Shown: piece by piece, positions 49,848-61,121 of the stretch | Layout: each line of letters begins with the position of its first letter | Position numbering within the stretch: position 1 is the stretch's first letter | Assembly: GCA_944990035.1 (NCBI GenBank) | Contig: CALYLX010000126.1 | Span: 682,001-746,000, forward strand | Source of the DNA: Clitopilus passeckerianus | Lineage: Eukaryota > Basidiomycota > Agaricomycetes > Agaricales > Entolomataceae | Length of the DNA: 64,000 bases | Direction: 5' to 3' | Notes under the pieces: generated by a model | The model's database searches: none | What the model was told of the DNA's origin: nothing | The model's input: the letters and a program-made list of their open reading frames with translations, nothing else | Translations under genes and position numbers: made by a program

Positions 49848-49929
49848 CGACGCCAGCAGGATTCGAACCTGCGCCCTCAAAGAGGAACAGATTTCTAATC
49901 TGTCGCCGTAACCACTTGGCTATAGCGCC
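49848..49929 (-). tRNA. tRNA-Ser(AGA)
   Basis: Type II tRNA of 82 nt with no intron. Acceptor stem GGCGCTA pairs with the 3' TGGCGTC (G-U wobbles), discriminator G, D arm TAGCCAAGTGGTTA, anticodon loop TTAGAAA (AGA, reads UCU), a long variable arm, and T arm GGTTCGAATCC. A T5 run at about 49836-49840 just downstream on the minus strand serves as Pol III terminator; the T-arm and D-arm blocks are the B and A boxes. Confidence 0.95.
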
Positions 49930-50092
49930 TTAAGAAGGGCTCACAGTAGACATACTAGACCGCTGTAGCCATAAGTTAACAAATGAGCTTATCGATTCCA
50001 CTTGTAACACGAAATAGATCTTTAGCTATGTAGCTTATAGATTATTACATACAATACATGTAGCTTACATACAGCATGATATAGAACATAGT

Positions 50093-50716
50093 TTACGGGG
50101 GGTCCAGAGGATAATGATAGACTTTACGAAGAATTAGCCATAATTTATCTGCGCCTCTCTTTATGCTCTCATATGTCTCCTGCCAGTCTTCTGCTCCGAA
50201 GTGAGGCCACCTGAAGGTAAACACGTACTGCATGGGTAGTAGATCCAAGGGTTCTGCCGGAGCAGGTTCCTTATTTGAATCAGAGGTAGATTGTGGAATA
50301 TGGGTTGGCTGTGGCTTTGTTTCTGAGGTAAACGAGGTTGTGGGGTTGGGTATAATCGCGGTTGGTGTGGGTTCCAAGATGGTCTTCTCATCGTGCCATC
50401 TACGCGCGCCAGTGCTAACGAAGACCGTAGAAGTCACTGTGGAAGTCACTGTTACGGGCTCTCTGTATTCTAGGACAGGGGGTTCCTGCTCGGTATGTTT
50501 CACCGGTGCGTAGTCTAGGCGGCTTGTCAGACGATAGGTTGTGGCACACGTCCACAAAAGGAGGATCCATGTTAGAATAACCAGGGTGAGAGTACCAAAC
50601 GTCGCGAAGGGCGTCCGCCGTGCCTGATCAGGGGAAACAATGATTGAAAGTGTCGGGTAGAAAAATCGTTCAACCGAGAAAATTAAGATCTTGCAGTTAC
50701 TCTCCGTGGTGAGCAT
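50093..50716 (-). CDS. Single-pass membrane protein, unknown (207 aa)
   Basis: One open frame from an ATG at 50716. A short N-terminal part, one strong hydrophobic segment (TLTLVILTWILLLWTCA, residues about 42-60), then a Thr/Pro-rich stretch (TVTSTVTSTVFVSTG) and an amphipathic C-terminal part ending in DPP. A 77 nt stretch starting at GTAACTGC within the 5' end has splice-like ends, but removing it breaks the frame, so I keep the unspliced model. No family recognised. It starts 30 bp after the stop of the upstream arrestin-like gene on the same strand, unusually close. Confidence 0.55.
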   Translation of the reverse strand: MLTTESNCKILIFSVERFFYPTLSIIVSPDQARRTPFATFGTLTLVILTWILLLWTCATTYRLTSRLDYAPVKHTEQEPPVLEYREPVTVTSTVTSTVFVSTGARRWHDEKTILEPTPTAIIPNPTTSFTSETKPQPTHIPQSTSDSNKEPAPAEPLDLLPMQYVFTFRWPHFGAEDWQETYESIKRGADKLWLILRKVYHYPLDPP

Positions 50717-50745
50717 GTGGGCGAAATTGGTTTTTACGGAAGATG

Positions 50746-53645
50746 CTATATTGCGGCGTCAGCGCGAACCATCACTTCAACAGAAATGACCCTACCGTTC
50801 ATCCCTTCCATAACGACTTCAAACCTTCCCACAGGCAGGTAAAACGAGGGCAAAAGAATCTCCAACGGCAATTTCCTTGAATTTACCGCCTTTGACCTTT
50901 CGCCACCAACGACGTAGTCCACAATCACGGTCTCACCGCCTGTGTGTCCGACAGGGACCTTGATCCAGGCTAGCCATTCATTGCTGACCATTTTTTCAAA
51001 TGGAACTCCAAGTACAATTGCCTCGGGCTGCTCCGCATGTGTGGCGTCGCATTTGACAGGAAGGCCTCCAACGGTCGCGCTTACAATGTCAATTTTAGGG
51101 AACTTGTCTTTGACACTGCTGAGGCCCGAATCTGTGTCCCCAATGCGCCCCAAGCCAAACTCCAGATATTCCGATTCGGCGTTACAAGGGGTGGTAAAGC
51201 GTAACCGTGTGGCATACCCGTTTGCGAGGGTTTTGTTGGTCTGGACAAGGGGCGTGATTGTTGCCTGAACAGTCGGCAGCATGAGCGGACTATCTTTGCG
51301 TAATCGCGAAGAGAATAGGCGATGAGACGCCATTGAGGGATGTCTCCCGATCGCCCCTGGTTCTGGTGTTTGCGATCGATTCGGCGATGCGTGCAAATGT
51401 CCGTTCATTGTGGTACTGGGGAATCGTAATACGATCTTGGTGCCGGTTTGAGGGCATTTCATGGCGCCGCCTTTCTGAAGGACCGCCTTTCCATTACTGC
51501 CGCCGGTATAGACGTCGACAGGGAGAGGAATTCCATCAATATCGTTGGATATGTTCATGGTAGTGTGTTCGGAATCAGCTGCGAGAACAGTGAAACGGGG
51601 GAGTGTGATTGGCTCGGTTTCAGATTCTTTGTGAGCCAAGGGTTCTGCCTCTAGGATAGGCTTGTTTCCCTTAGAAGCCACATGTCGAGGTATTAGAAGG
51701 ACAGTTCCGGAAATTGTAAATTGGAATGAGCTCTTTGACGGGGAAATGATCTCATTGAGATTAAGATGAATTGTGATTGGACGACCGGGTGTAGACGCCG
51801 CGATTTCGTTCGAAGAAGAGGGGTCCAACGATGATAGGGTGGAGATCGTTCCGGTGGCAGAAGCCATGGAATTGGTGGCAGAGCCCTCAAAGGAGTACTC
51901 GACCTCATTCTGTCCGGGAAGTGGAGCTCGAAGGAGGGAAGAGGTCGAGGATGAAGTGGAATCTACTCTCGCCAGAAATTCCGATGGAGGCTCAGGAGAG
52001 TCAGGGTGTTGAGGATCATTAGAATCCGTGGATGCAGTTCTGTTAAGGCCTCTCTGTTGCTTTGAAGGGCCGATAAAGAACCCTGTATAGCCAGTCCCTC
52101 CGGTGATTTCCCATTCACTGGCAAGACCATTGACCCAGAAGACGTCTGAACCTTTTGCTTCAAGGCCAACATCCATGCCAAGCAGAGTGGCTACGCCCGG
52201 AAACCAGATGCCTTTACAGGTAGCCTTATATTCCAGATCCATAATTATGCCAGTTACGCCTCGTCGATCTTTGTGCTTCGCCCTCCCTTTGACCGTGCAG
52301 GTCATTTCCGCTTTGACTTCACGGACCCCGACCCTTTTTCGTCCGTCCTCTCCTCCTGGAATATCGATGGTTTTTGTCGGTTTGGCCCAACGTACTCGAA
52401 TATGTTCGGCACTGGGGAAAGTGCCCTGGATGCCACAGCCATCAGGAAATCCTGTCGTTGAAGAGTCGCTGGATTCATCGTCCGCGAAGTGTGTATAGGA
52501 GTTGGACCTTGTTCGTAGGGACGTACGAGTAACATGTGGTTCGGAGGCTAAGTCCCATGTTCCGCTATCATCGTCGACCGAGGATAGTGATGCAAGTGAA
52601 GATGAAGTTGTAGTTGGTGGAAAGATACGCAGTTTAATGTTGTTGTGCAGGCATCGGGGGTAGGTATCGAGAGCTAGGAGGATTTGGGTGAACTTTGACG
52701 CGGGTTCGTAAAAAGAATGCGAACATACCAGGTAAGGATGTCTAGGCGGCCGAGAAACATAAGGTATCCACATGTCAATGGCTGCCATAAAATGCGCCAG
52801 ATTCCGTTCGCCAATAGAAGGCCTTCTTCCCCTGTATGCAGACCTCGAGATAGGGTCTCCCTCCCCATCGCTCGGGAACCCTTTTCTGACCGGAAACATT
52901 CTGGGTAATACGAAGGAGACGCTATACCCGCTGACGAGGATATGGCCTGTGTATTGTTCGTCTACAGGGGGGATGTCTTCGCCAGCGGGCAAATGTGAGC
53001 CATTTGTACTGAGTGAATTTCGAATGGCAGGGGGAGCGGATGATGAATTTCCAGCAGAAGATTGTACGACGTTGTCAAATGTCTCTATAGAGCGAGCAGG
53101 GAGATTGAGTGCCCGTGCAGCATTATGTAGAAGAGGTGATAAAGTCGAAGAAAAATTGTAGGGCACTGAGTTGTTGTCGAGCGGATGAATTTGAGAGGAG
53201 AGAATTTTGACGTTTTCCTCTGCGGTATGATGTTAATAAAGTTCGACTTAGTGCACCACGGATTGCTAACCTGGAAACAGTGGTACTGTCATGCCTGGAG
53301 AGACGCTATCCAAAGGAACAGCAATCTAGGCCATGAAAGTCACTCAATCACTTCCTAGGAATTTAGTGGGTCAAGTCATACCTTCAAATACATCTTCATA
53401 GACGCGCCATCCTGTCCTTGCTTCGCCCGTCCCTCAATCGCGACTCGAGTGACGACATTTAGTTTTTGTCCTCCCTGGCCGTTTGAGATAACTGTAGGTG
53501 TATAGCTAGTACTAGTCCTCGTAGAGCTCGCACGATAAGGAGACTTCGACCTGATTGGCGTGGTGTAAGCGGATGGTGTAGTACTTGAAGAACCGAGAAC
53601 ATTGTCCCGGTCGCGGTTCAGACGCGCACTGAGTGGTGTTGGCAT
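50746..53645 (-). CDS. Large arrestin-like protein, function unknown (930 aa)
   Basis: Exons 53645-53382, 53325-53271, 53219-50746; sum 2,793 nt. N-terminal low-complexity segment, then KLNVVTRVAIEGRAK and VPLDSVSPGMTVPLFPEENVKIL, beta-rich strands that look like the N-lobe of alpha-arrestins, then disordered acidic Ser stretches, and a second beta-rich lobe with VDYVVGGERSK and LEILLPSFYLPVGRFEVVMEG. I do not recognise a catalytic motif. A start near 53166 would need a GTG codon, so the ATG at 53645 with two introns is preferred, and it adds the conserved-looking N-lobe. Similar long proteins are common in agaricomycetes but poorly studied; arrestin relation is an inference from pattern only. 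Confidence 0.7.
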
Positions 53646-54008
53646 AGTCGGCACCCTTGAGATACGCTGGTTGATGAACGTCGCACTTGCAGCGTGTTGA
53701 GTCGCAAAGCAGTGCAAAGGGATACACTAATGATACAAGTCAAGAGCGAAGGAAGAGGACAGCAGAGAGGCTCTACCACGGTTTAGAGTCAACGTCAGGT
53801 AGAGCGCGTGCCCGACGCGTCCACAATGGGAAAGCTCAACACCGTGACCAGAACCAAGCTGCAGACAATAACCGCAAACAGACTGCTGAGTTTCCATAGC
53901 AAACATTGTTCTTCACTTTCACAATTCACCCAGTAATGGCTGCAGACTATCGAATATAAAAGTACATGTAAAGGTGCATACCTAGCTACTGCAAGTCAAT
54001 CAGATCTC
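53646..54008. promoter_or_regulatory. Spacer upstream of the arrestin-like gene
   Basis: About 360 bp, also the 3' flank of RPA1. ACGCGT occurs at 53816-53821, 170 bp upstream of the arrestin-like start; its meaning is unclear as the box is expected by chance several times in a window this size. Confidence 0.35.
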
Positions 54009-56228
54009 CTACTGAGCCCAAGAGGATTTAAGGAGATCAATCAAGGTATTGGCTTCCTCTTTGTAATTCAAGGGAGTGATGGATGAGATTCCGTAACGAG
54101 TACGTGTTGCACCCTAACGCCCATGGTCAGTACAGGAACTGGCATACCACGAGATGAACTGACATTATACTCGTCTTGCTTAGCGCGGCATGAGAAGTTA
54201 TAAGTGTTGCAATTAGCCTTGTGTAGTACAGCATTGTACTTGGCTTCGTTATTTTCCTGCTGACGCTGAGAATCGACAGCGGAAGGAGAGGGAAGGTGGA
54301 CTGACCTTGATTTCGACCAACTCGTTGGCAGTCATTCCGAAAACGGCCAGGCCAACATCGTTGAAGCCTTGAAGCCAGGCTTGACCGGACCAATCTGCGA
54401 CCGCAAGAGACATAATATACCTGAGGAAATTGTCAGAAAATGTATCCCGAACTCGGTGAAGAGCGTATACCTGTGATCTGGGGAAGGGAAAGTCTTGTCG
54501 CATTTCTCGCACTTCCAACCTTCGCCGACCTCGGTGACCTTCTTGTTGCAGCTCGGAGTCTTGCAAGCCGGGTAGGAAATATTGTCGGATTTGATATGCA
54601 TAATTGTTGCCCTAGTCGAGAAGTAGTCAACCCGGTCGTTTTGGCCAAGCTGCGCCTCTTTAACGTCATGGAGACTACGCATTTCATTGCGCTTGAAGCC
54701 CCCATGGCGCCGCCGCCGCCAGATCCCGATTGTGCTTGGAAGGTTTTGTCGGCACCGTTAGAATCCCACCATCCCCTCAGAGCAAAGCACTCCTCAATGT
54801 CGGGGTTGATGGCCATGCTACTCGATCCAAGCATCGAAAGAGAACGTCCTTGGTGCCACTTTTAGAAATGCGGTGGAAAAGAAGAGCCATTCATACCTCC
54901 AAAATCACCAACTTTGACTCCTTTGAAAGCGATGACGGGCGTGTCCTCCGCACTATATTGCTCGGCTTGTTTACCCCACAACGTCAACCGAACGGAGTAC
55001 ATTGTTTGATCAACAAGCGTAAGATCACGTTTGGGTATCTATGAAGATACTGAGTCTGATTAGTACTTTGGGTGGGAAATTTCAATACTTACAGCCCTGT
55101 TTTGTGCCTTTGACATGATCTCGGTCAGAGAACCCGTGTCCTTGACAATCGCGATGACATCTGGAGGGCAGCTTCAATGAGGATACATATGGGGGAAGAA
55201 GGAACAAACGAACCGCATGTGGAATCCTTGGCTAGATCCTCAAGCGTATTCAGAGAGCGAAGTGATACTTTATTACAGGCAGATTGGTCGCGTCATGGCA
55301 CTGGGACAAGTTAGAAATACAAGAATATGAGGCAAGGGTCGCTACATACCTCTTCAACTTCTGTGGAACGCTCCAAAGCAAGTTCATAATCGTTGTTTAC
55401 GTTTGAATATTTTTTCTTCGCCAAGTTGACACGAGCCTTTGAGATGTAATAAACCTTGCCCTCTTCCATCTTCTGATGGAGTTCTTCCGCCACCAGGTTG
55501 AAAGCGGTACCTCGTATTTCTCCAGAATCATCCATTAAGGTGACGTTGAAAAGCTTGCCCTCTCCGCGAGCATTGGACCATGTCTTGATGTCGGATTTCT
55601 GGGTTACACGAGCCTTAATAGTCCAGTTGTTCTGGTAAGGGCTTAGGCCCTCAATAGGGAAGATCGAAGCTCGAGGCTTAGACTGTGCGTTGGTGGAGGA
55701 GGAAGTTGAAGTTGAAGGGTTGCTTTGCTGAACTGGTGGCTTTGATGGAGCTGCTGGCGCTTGTGCAGGAGTAGAACTCCCACCGGTAATTTCAGCAGCA
55801 GCAAGGGCATCAGTCAGTTGTTTGGGATCTCCAATCTTGTCTACAGTAGTCTCAACCACCCGTAGGCCGAGTACAATGATCAATCTATTCAAGAGCTATT
55901 CAATTTCGTGAGTCCCCAGTCGGTTGCGATAATGTACTTACCGCTTCTCTTGAACATAGTTACACGTTAATTTCTCTATGACGGCGACAGTATGTTTTCC
56001 AACGACGTTGTCATTGACCATTGCGTTCAATTGCGTCGCAAGCATAGCTTGGATGAAATGAAGGCCATCGGATATGATGATACGGTATCTGTCCATGCCT
56101 CCCGGGTTTGGAGCATTGACTTTCTTGATTGACAGAAACTGGACGGTGTGCTCAGAGCTGAATACACTATCATCCTCAGGAGGTGCTGTGAATAGACGAA
56201 GGCAGCTTCCTGCTGAGAGTTGGACCAT
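54009..56228 (-). CDS. RFA1: RPA1 / RFA1, replication protein A large subunit (about 603 aa), two apparent 1-nt losses
   Basis: Exons 56228-55942, 55884-55350, 55300-55214, 55160-55093, 55038-54897, 54848-54471, 54420-54306, 54256-54164, 54113-54009. RPA binds ssDNA in replication, repair and recombination. N-terminal OB fold (QFLSIKKVN), linker, DBD-A (IEGLSPYQNNWTIKARVTQKS, GEGKLFNVTLMDDSGEIR), DBD-B (TLVDQTMYSVRLTLWGKQAE), and DBD-C with a zinc ribbon (YPACKTPSC ... CEKCDKTFPSP). The frame is broken at about 55255-55260 and at the C run 54699-54703; adding one base at each gives 1,812 nt and a normal-length protein. Since RPA1 is essential, these are almost surely assembly errors. ACGCGT at 56280-56285, about 50 bp upstream of the start, fits S-phase expression. 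Confidence 0.92.
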
Positions 56229-56279
56229 GTCGTGAGCGTGTCTTGAAAAGAATGAAGAACGTGACGAGAGCGTGACGAG

Positions 56280-56285
56280 ACGCGT
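56280..56285. promoter_or_regulatory. MluI cell-cycle box (ACGCGT) upstream of RPA1
   Basis: ACGCGT lies 52-57 bp upstream of the RPA1 start codon. In yeasts this element is bound by MBF at replication genes, so it is a likely regulatory site here. Confidence 0.55.
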
Positions 56286-56528
56286 TTTTGTGACCAGGAA
56301 TGATGCAGGTCACCACCACGCTTGAACAGCTACTCCAACCATGTCGGCATGACTTCCCCAAAACGACGTTTAATTAGGCAAAAACCATAAGCTTGTAAGT
56401 GTACAATTTGAAAAAGAAGCAGCAAGTTATGGATAAATTAACTATTAGCAAATAATGTAAAGAGAAATATGAGGAACCTCTTCCTATGAGTCCGTAACCC
56501 TGTTGGTGGCGCTCTTCAACCTGCAATC

Positions 56529-57999
56529 CTATGTGGTCTTCAGGGCTGCGCGTCGCGTCGCGTCTCTCCCAGCCTTCAGCAGACTCGCCACCTTGTTACC
56601 ACCAGTCCCAAGCGAAGGGGCTAACTCCTGTCTTCTCACCATCGCGTCCAGAACAGGGCATCCAACCTTGCGCAAGGACGACCGCATTGACACAATGTAT
56701 AGACATGCGATCTTCATGTGCTGGTCTCTCAGCCGCTTCATAGCCATCACCGCAGAGTCGTAGGGATCACGAAGGGCGGGAACGCTCTTTGCCAGCTCCC
56801 GAACGGATTTCGGGGTGCTTGAGAGATATTCAAGGTACCCTCGGTGTTGGCCAGGCATGTATCGACGCATTCGTTCCATGAAGCCACGATCCGCCTCCTT
56901 GTTGGCTGCAGATGGCGCCGGATACCTCCTTTGGCGGAGCTTATGATCGATATCTAGGAAGATATCAATCGCATGCATCACGCTACTCTGACCGGCGGAT
57001 GGTCCACTCAGGTCCAGCTTGTCAGAGCTATCTGCCCCTTCATACACCCACTTGGCTGCGCCTGGACCGCCCGAACCGCTGCCATCGTACCACGGACGAA
57101 TGCTATTATAGAACACGTGAGGATCACATCCAGGTCGGACCGATTGAATAACGTTGCTGATATCTTCGATGATCCTCGCTAGTTTCGTCAGGTCCCTCGA
57201 CACCTTTGCGATGGCGTTTATGTCCATAAGGTTGGGCAAGTGATTGTATTCGTCGATGATACGTAATGCCTCCACCCCGCGCAGTTCGGCGTTCGCAGAT
57301 GCAATATAGAAATTTCTCTCGTCATCCGTGCCAGAGAATAGGTTGACAACGTTCAGGTTGTCAACAGAAAGGGGGTAGGCGGGATCAGCTGGTTCACAGT
57401 TCCACAGCACGGTGTCGGCGAACGTCAAGACCGGAGCGATGCCTAAGTGCCGAGACACACGCAACATCGGGACAGAGAGGGATTGAGGGACGAGGATCTG
57501 GGTGTCATCAGGATCTCGACTCTGAGAATGGACGTAGAGGTTGATTAGCCACCCAAGGACGTAGTGTGCTCGTTTGGGTAAATGAGGATCGGCAAGAAGT
57601 GGTTCTGCGTCGAGAACTGGCCACTGTTCAATGACTAGGATGTAAGCATGTGAACAAATTCTGCCGACGAAGCGTACTAACCTGCGCGATCTTGGTTCGC
57701 CATTCCTCGCCGAAAGCCTGGTCCGACGCATCAGCCCATTCATCGGTTCCTAGCTTTAGGTTACCGCTCGCCTCCCTCAATGCCGACTCCCATAGCTCAT
57801 ATACTCCATACAACCAAGGCAAGCTTCGTCGAGGGAAGAACCCTGTTTCTGAGTCTATCTCAAACTCCGCGTATGACCGTCGGCGAGGGAGAATGGTTCT
57901 ACAATATGGCAAAGAAAACGTAGAGTTCATCAAGGTAACAGCAATTTTGACGAACAACTGGACCAGATGAGGGGGAGAGGGAAGCTGTATCGTCTCCAT
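56529..57999 (-). CDS. Indoleamine 2,3-dioxygenase (451 aa)
   Basis: Exons 57999-57956, 57898-57682, 57623-56529; sum 1,356 nt. Heme enzyme opening the indole ring of tryptophan to N-formylkynurenine, the first step to NAD in fungi (BNA2 role). Family blocks: SYAEFEIDSETGFFP, HYVLGWLINLYVHSQ, PQSLSVPMLRVSRHLGIAPVLTFADTVLWNC, FYIASANAELRGVEAL, FYNSIRPWYDGSG, GPSAGQSSVMHAIDIFLDI, MRRYMPGQHRGYLEYL and the proximal heme His in RDQHMKIACLYI. The stretch 57899-57955 is open in frame but has splice ends and lacks family similarity, so I treat it as an intron. An in-frame ATG at 58098 is an alternative start. Quoted blocks are separate pieces of one protein. Clean frame. Confidence 0.92.
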
Positions 58000-59129
58000 G
58001 TTGAAGAGGGTAGGAAAGTGGTGAGGTGGAAGGTGAAGTTTCCGTCGGTCAATGCTGGTTTTATGCGCATTTCTCAGCCATTTATATATGAATTTCACTT
58101 ACGCATTTCCATCGCATCATTGATGTACCAGCAACTGTCCTCCCGAGCAGTCAGACGAATGTATGTATCGCCCAGTCATACCGCATTTCCGCGTTCAACA
58201 TCGTCCCCTTTTGGGTGCCTTCCCGTGTGCGGCGTCTCTACCGATAGGGACCACTCGCTAATTATCTCCTTTCTACCCCTCATCGCTTTCGGTCGACCCG
58301 CCGTAGGTCCTCCTGATGATGCATTATCATCAGTAGCTGTGTCAGGGATAGGTAGGTTGTCTCATGCTACTTCATGTCATCGGGACTGATGACCTAGTGA
58401 CATGTTTAATAGGCAATACAAAAGAGGGACGGCACCCAAAAATTGTTTCGCCGCCTTACAATAATCATCACTTTGTATAGCACTGTCTTCTGAAGCCTGA
58501 TGGGTTCCTCAATCAGTGCAGTAATATGTACTTTGGTTATTGTAATCGTGTCGATTGCGGGTCAGCTTTGCGACTATCTTAGCAAGTAACGCCCAACTCA
58601 GCGGGGCACTACTCGACCCCTTGAGTAAGGCACAAAGTTACCCCATAATGGATGTAGATCTTCAGCTTTAATTTTGAAAGCTTGTCATCATCTGTCCACG
58701 ACCCTAGACCATATATCTGGCGGGTTCGGTCATGTCAAAGATACCCCTTTGGAATGCGGCAATGTGGTTCGAGTGAATAATACTCGGCCACACGGGACAC
58801 ACTCGGCGCCAACTTTTATCTTGCTCCACCATGTTTCTTGGACTTGGTCCCGATCATACAATTTAACGAACCATGTTGAATTGAGCCCGTGATACACCAG
58901 AAGTCATACCCCAAAAATACAAGGAATGTACACTGCGGTAGATACAGCTTGATCAGTCGAACAGGACCGAAAGGTCTTGTGGCCAGCATTTGTTGTACAG
59001 GTCAGATTGGAACTCTCGTGCTCATCATGCGGACGAACTGGATTGATCATGCGACCATTTGTAGTAGATTATAGGCGGTAACGATGCCCGTGAAACTCGA
59101 TGTTGTAAGAATGGGTTTATACAGGATAT
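58000..59129. other. 1.1 kb intergenic region, nothing recognised
   Basis: Lies upstream of the dioxygenase gene and downstream of the hydrolase gene. Short open frames (for example 58674-58892) lack support. No repeat pair or RNA gene seen. Confidence 0.5.
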
Positions 59130-60963
59130 CTACGGATTAATGACTGAGCCTATCCATTCGAGCTTGTTCCCATGGTCTAATTGACATTTACGCTGCGTAA
59201 CTTCCACAATCTTCTCCTCTACGCCCATCTTGCCTTGGCGAGTCCCTTGAAGTGGTTAAGTAGTTCATCAAGGGAGATGCCACCGTTCCCGGACGACCGA
59301 TGACTCTCGCGATATCTGCTTCAGTCGGCAATGCGAATTTCATCGGGTCCGGTGTGACAGTCGTCAGGTGTTCCGGCAGGGACAAAGATGGAGAATTGGC
59401 TAGATATGGTGATTCGGGAGAGAAGAATCGCTGTACGATCTCATCTGTGACTTCGTCTAGAGATGCAGGGGACCACTGTGGACGATCCTTGGTTTTGGTT
59501 AAAGAACTGCCCTGACGCCTGTGGCGAAATCGGATGTTGCACCGCTCTGCAGAAAATTTATGAATATCATGCCAGGCACCAGATGTTGTTTGACGTTGAG
59601 ACTCACACAGAAAGCAGTTGCTATCTTGAGCTCCATCTCTAAAGCCTCCAACAGGGACATTTGCCGCCCTGCCCGGATAGCTTTCAAGGCAACCTTTAGA
59701 CTTGTAGGACTTCGAAGATGGAGTGCAGTTGATGTCTTCTTTGCCCATTGCGAGACGACCGAGTTCTTGTGAGCTGCCAATTCCTCTAGGGAACCAACGA
59801 TCTTCTCCACGGTGTCATGTCTGAATGCGTAGTCCAGTGCTGCTCGAGTGGATCCTGTCAAAGGAGACGGCGTCTCTTCCGGCAGCTTCTCGAAAGAGAA
59901 CTCCTCAATGGTATTGTTGACGACGGAAATGTGTGCATCCTCAAGCGCAGCCAATCTTTCCAACAGCATTGGGATCCTTCGTGAAGAAACATAATGCGTG
60001 GCGAACCCGTGCTCGCTAATGTATGATCAATATTGAGCAGTTTTGTCGAATGCGGGACTCACAAAACAGCCCTTCCGACCAGCATTTCCGATGTCAGCGC
60101 TAGGTAAGTGCCCAACTCACCGTCCATCCTGGACAAGAAGAAGTTACCGCCGACATCGGGACAATACCCGATCTTTGCTTCAGGCATGGCAAATTTGGTG
60201 TTTTCTGTGGCGATACGAAATGGCGCATTTGCGACTAGACCAGCCCCGCCGCCCACTAATTATAGTTAAGTTACTGATGAGCCCCAAGAAGATAAAGATG
60301 TACTTGTGACGCCGTCCAAAACAGCAACATACGGCTTGGGGAGGGTTGCAAGAATATAATCCATCTCAAACCTGTTGCAGGCAATCGTCAAAATCACGCA
60401 AGTAGGTCCATAGAAAGTACTGCCTACTCTCTCCTGAAGAAATCTATCGCCCTTTGGCGAGTAGCTGGGTTCTCTGTGTACGTGACGATTTCTGGGTATG
60501 AAATTAGCTCAGTTGCGTCAACCGTGTTTTCAACCAGCTCACCTGCGACATCACCGCCAGCACAGAATGCAGGCTTTGCTCCTACACCAACAATTGTTTT
60601 GCACAAGCCTGATGCACTCCATTCCTATGCAGTGTTGATTTAGAGATCCAGCCTGCAGAGACAGGAGCAGTAGCGCACCTCAATCTTCGGTCGTAATAGA
60701 GCAAGCATAGTATCATTCAAGACGTTGAGTTTCTTGGCACGGTTCAGCACATAGGTTCTTGTGGCCATTTTTGACTCGAATTTGACTGGCGCCTACGTTA
60801 AAGCATTGGTGACGCAAATTGAGGGTACAGCAGTGACCATGCCTACCTCACCGGAGCTAGAAGCAGCTGTAGTGGACATCATATGCTGAGCAATGGCTCG
60901 AGTCCGTTGGGAGGCGAAGTTAGAGGGAGACATGCCCTTGCTGAGGAGTCGCCTGCAAAACAT
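59130..60963 (-). CDS. EHD3: 3-hydroxyisobutyryl-CoA hydrolase, mitochondrial (about 488 aa), three apparent 1-nt losses
   Basis: Exons 60963-60847, 60792-60679, 60624-60543, 60491-60428, 60371-60304, 60255-60063, 60015-59607, 59546-59130. Crotonase-fold enzyme of valine breakdown; an N-terminal [20 protein letters not shown] leader suggests mitochondrial import. Visible: AFCAGGDVA (oxyanion-hole region), [39 protein letters not shown] and [13 protein letters not shown] with [17 protein letters not shown]. The last exon breaks at about 59501-59505, 59288-59290 and 59233-59234; one base at each place restores [34 protein letters not shown] and [16 protein letters not shown], and gives 1,467 nt. 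Three breaks in 280 bp, all single-base losses, argue for sequence error over decay. Divergent from tubulin cofactor E by 158 bp. Confidence 0.88.
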
Positions 60964-61121
60964 TCCGGGCGTCCACCTCACAGCTGAAATTGACGGTGCA
61001 GTCGGTCTTGGTTCTGGTTAGGGTTCCGCAACGGCGTGCCGAACCAACCTTGGTCGTGGGAGTGCTGTCACAGCAAATTGTATACCCAGTCCCATTTGTC
61101 ATTCAAAGCGCCAGTGAAGCC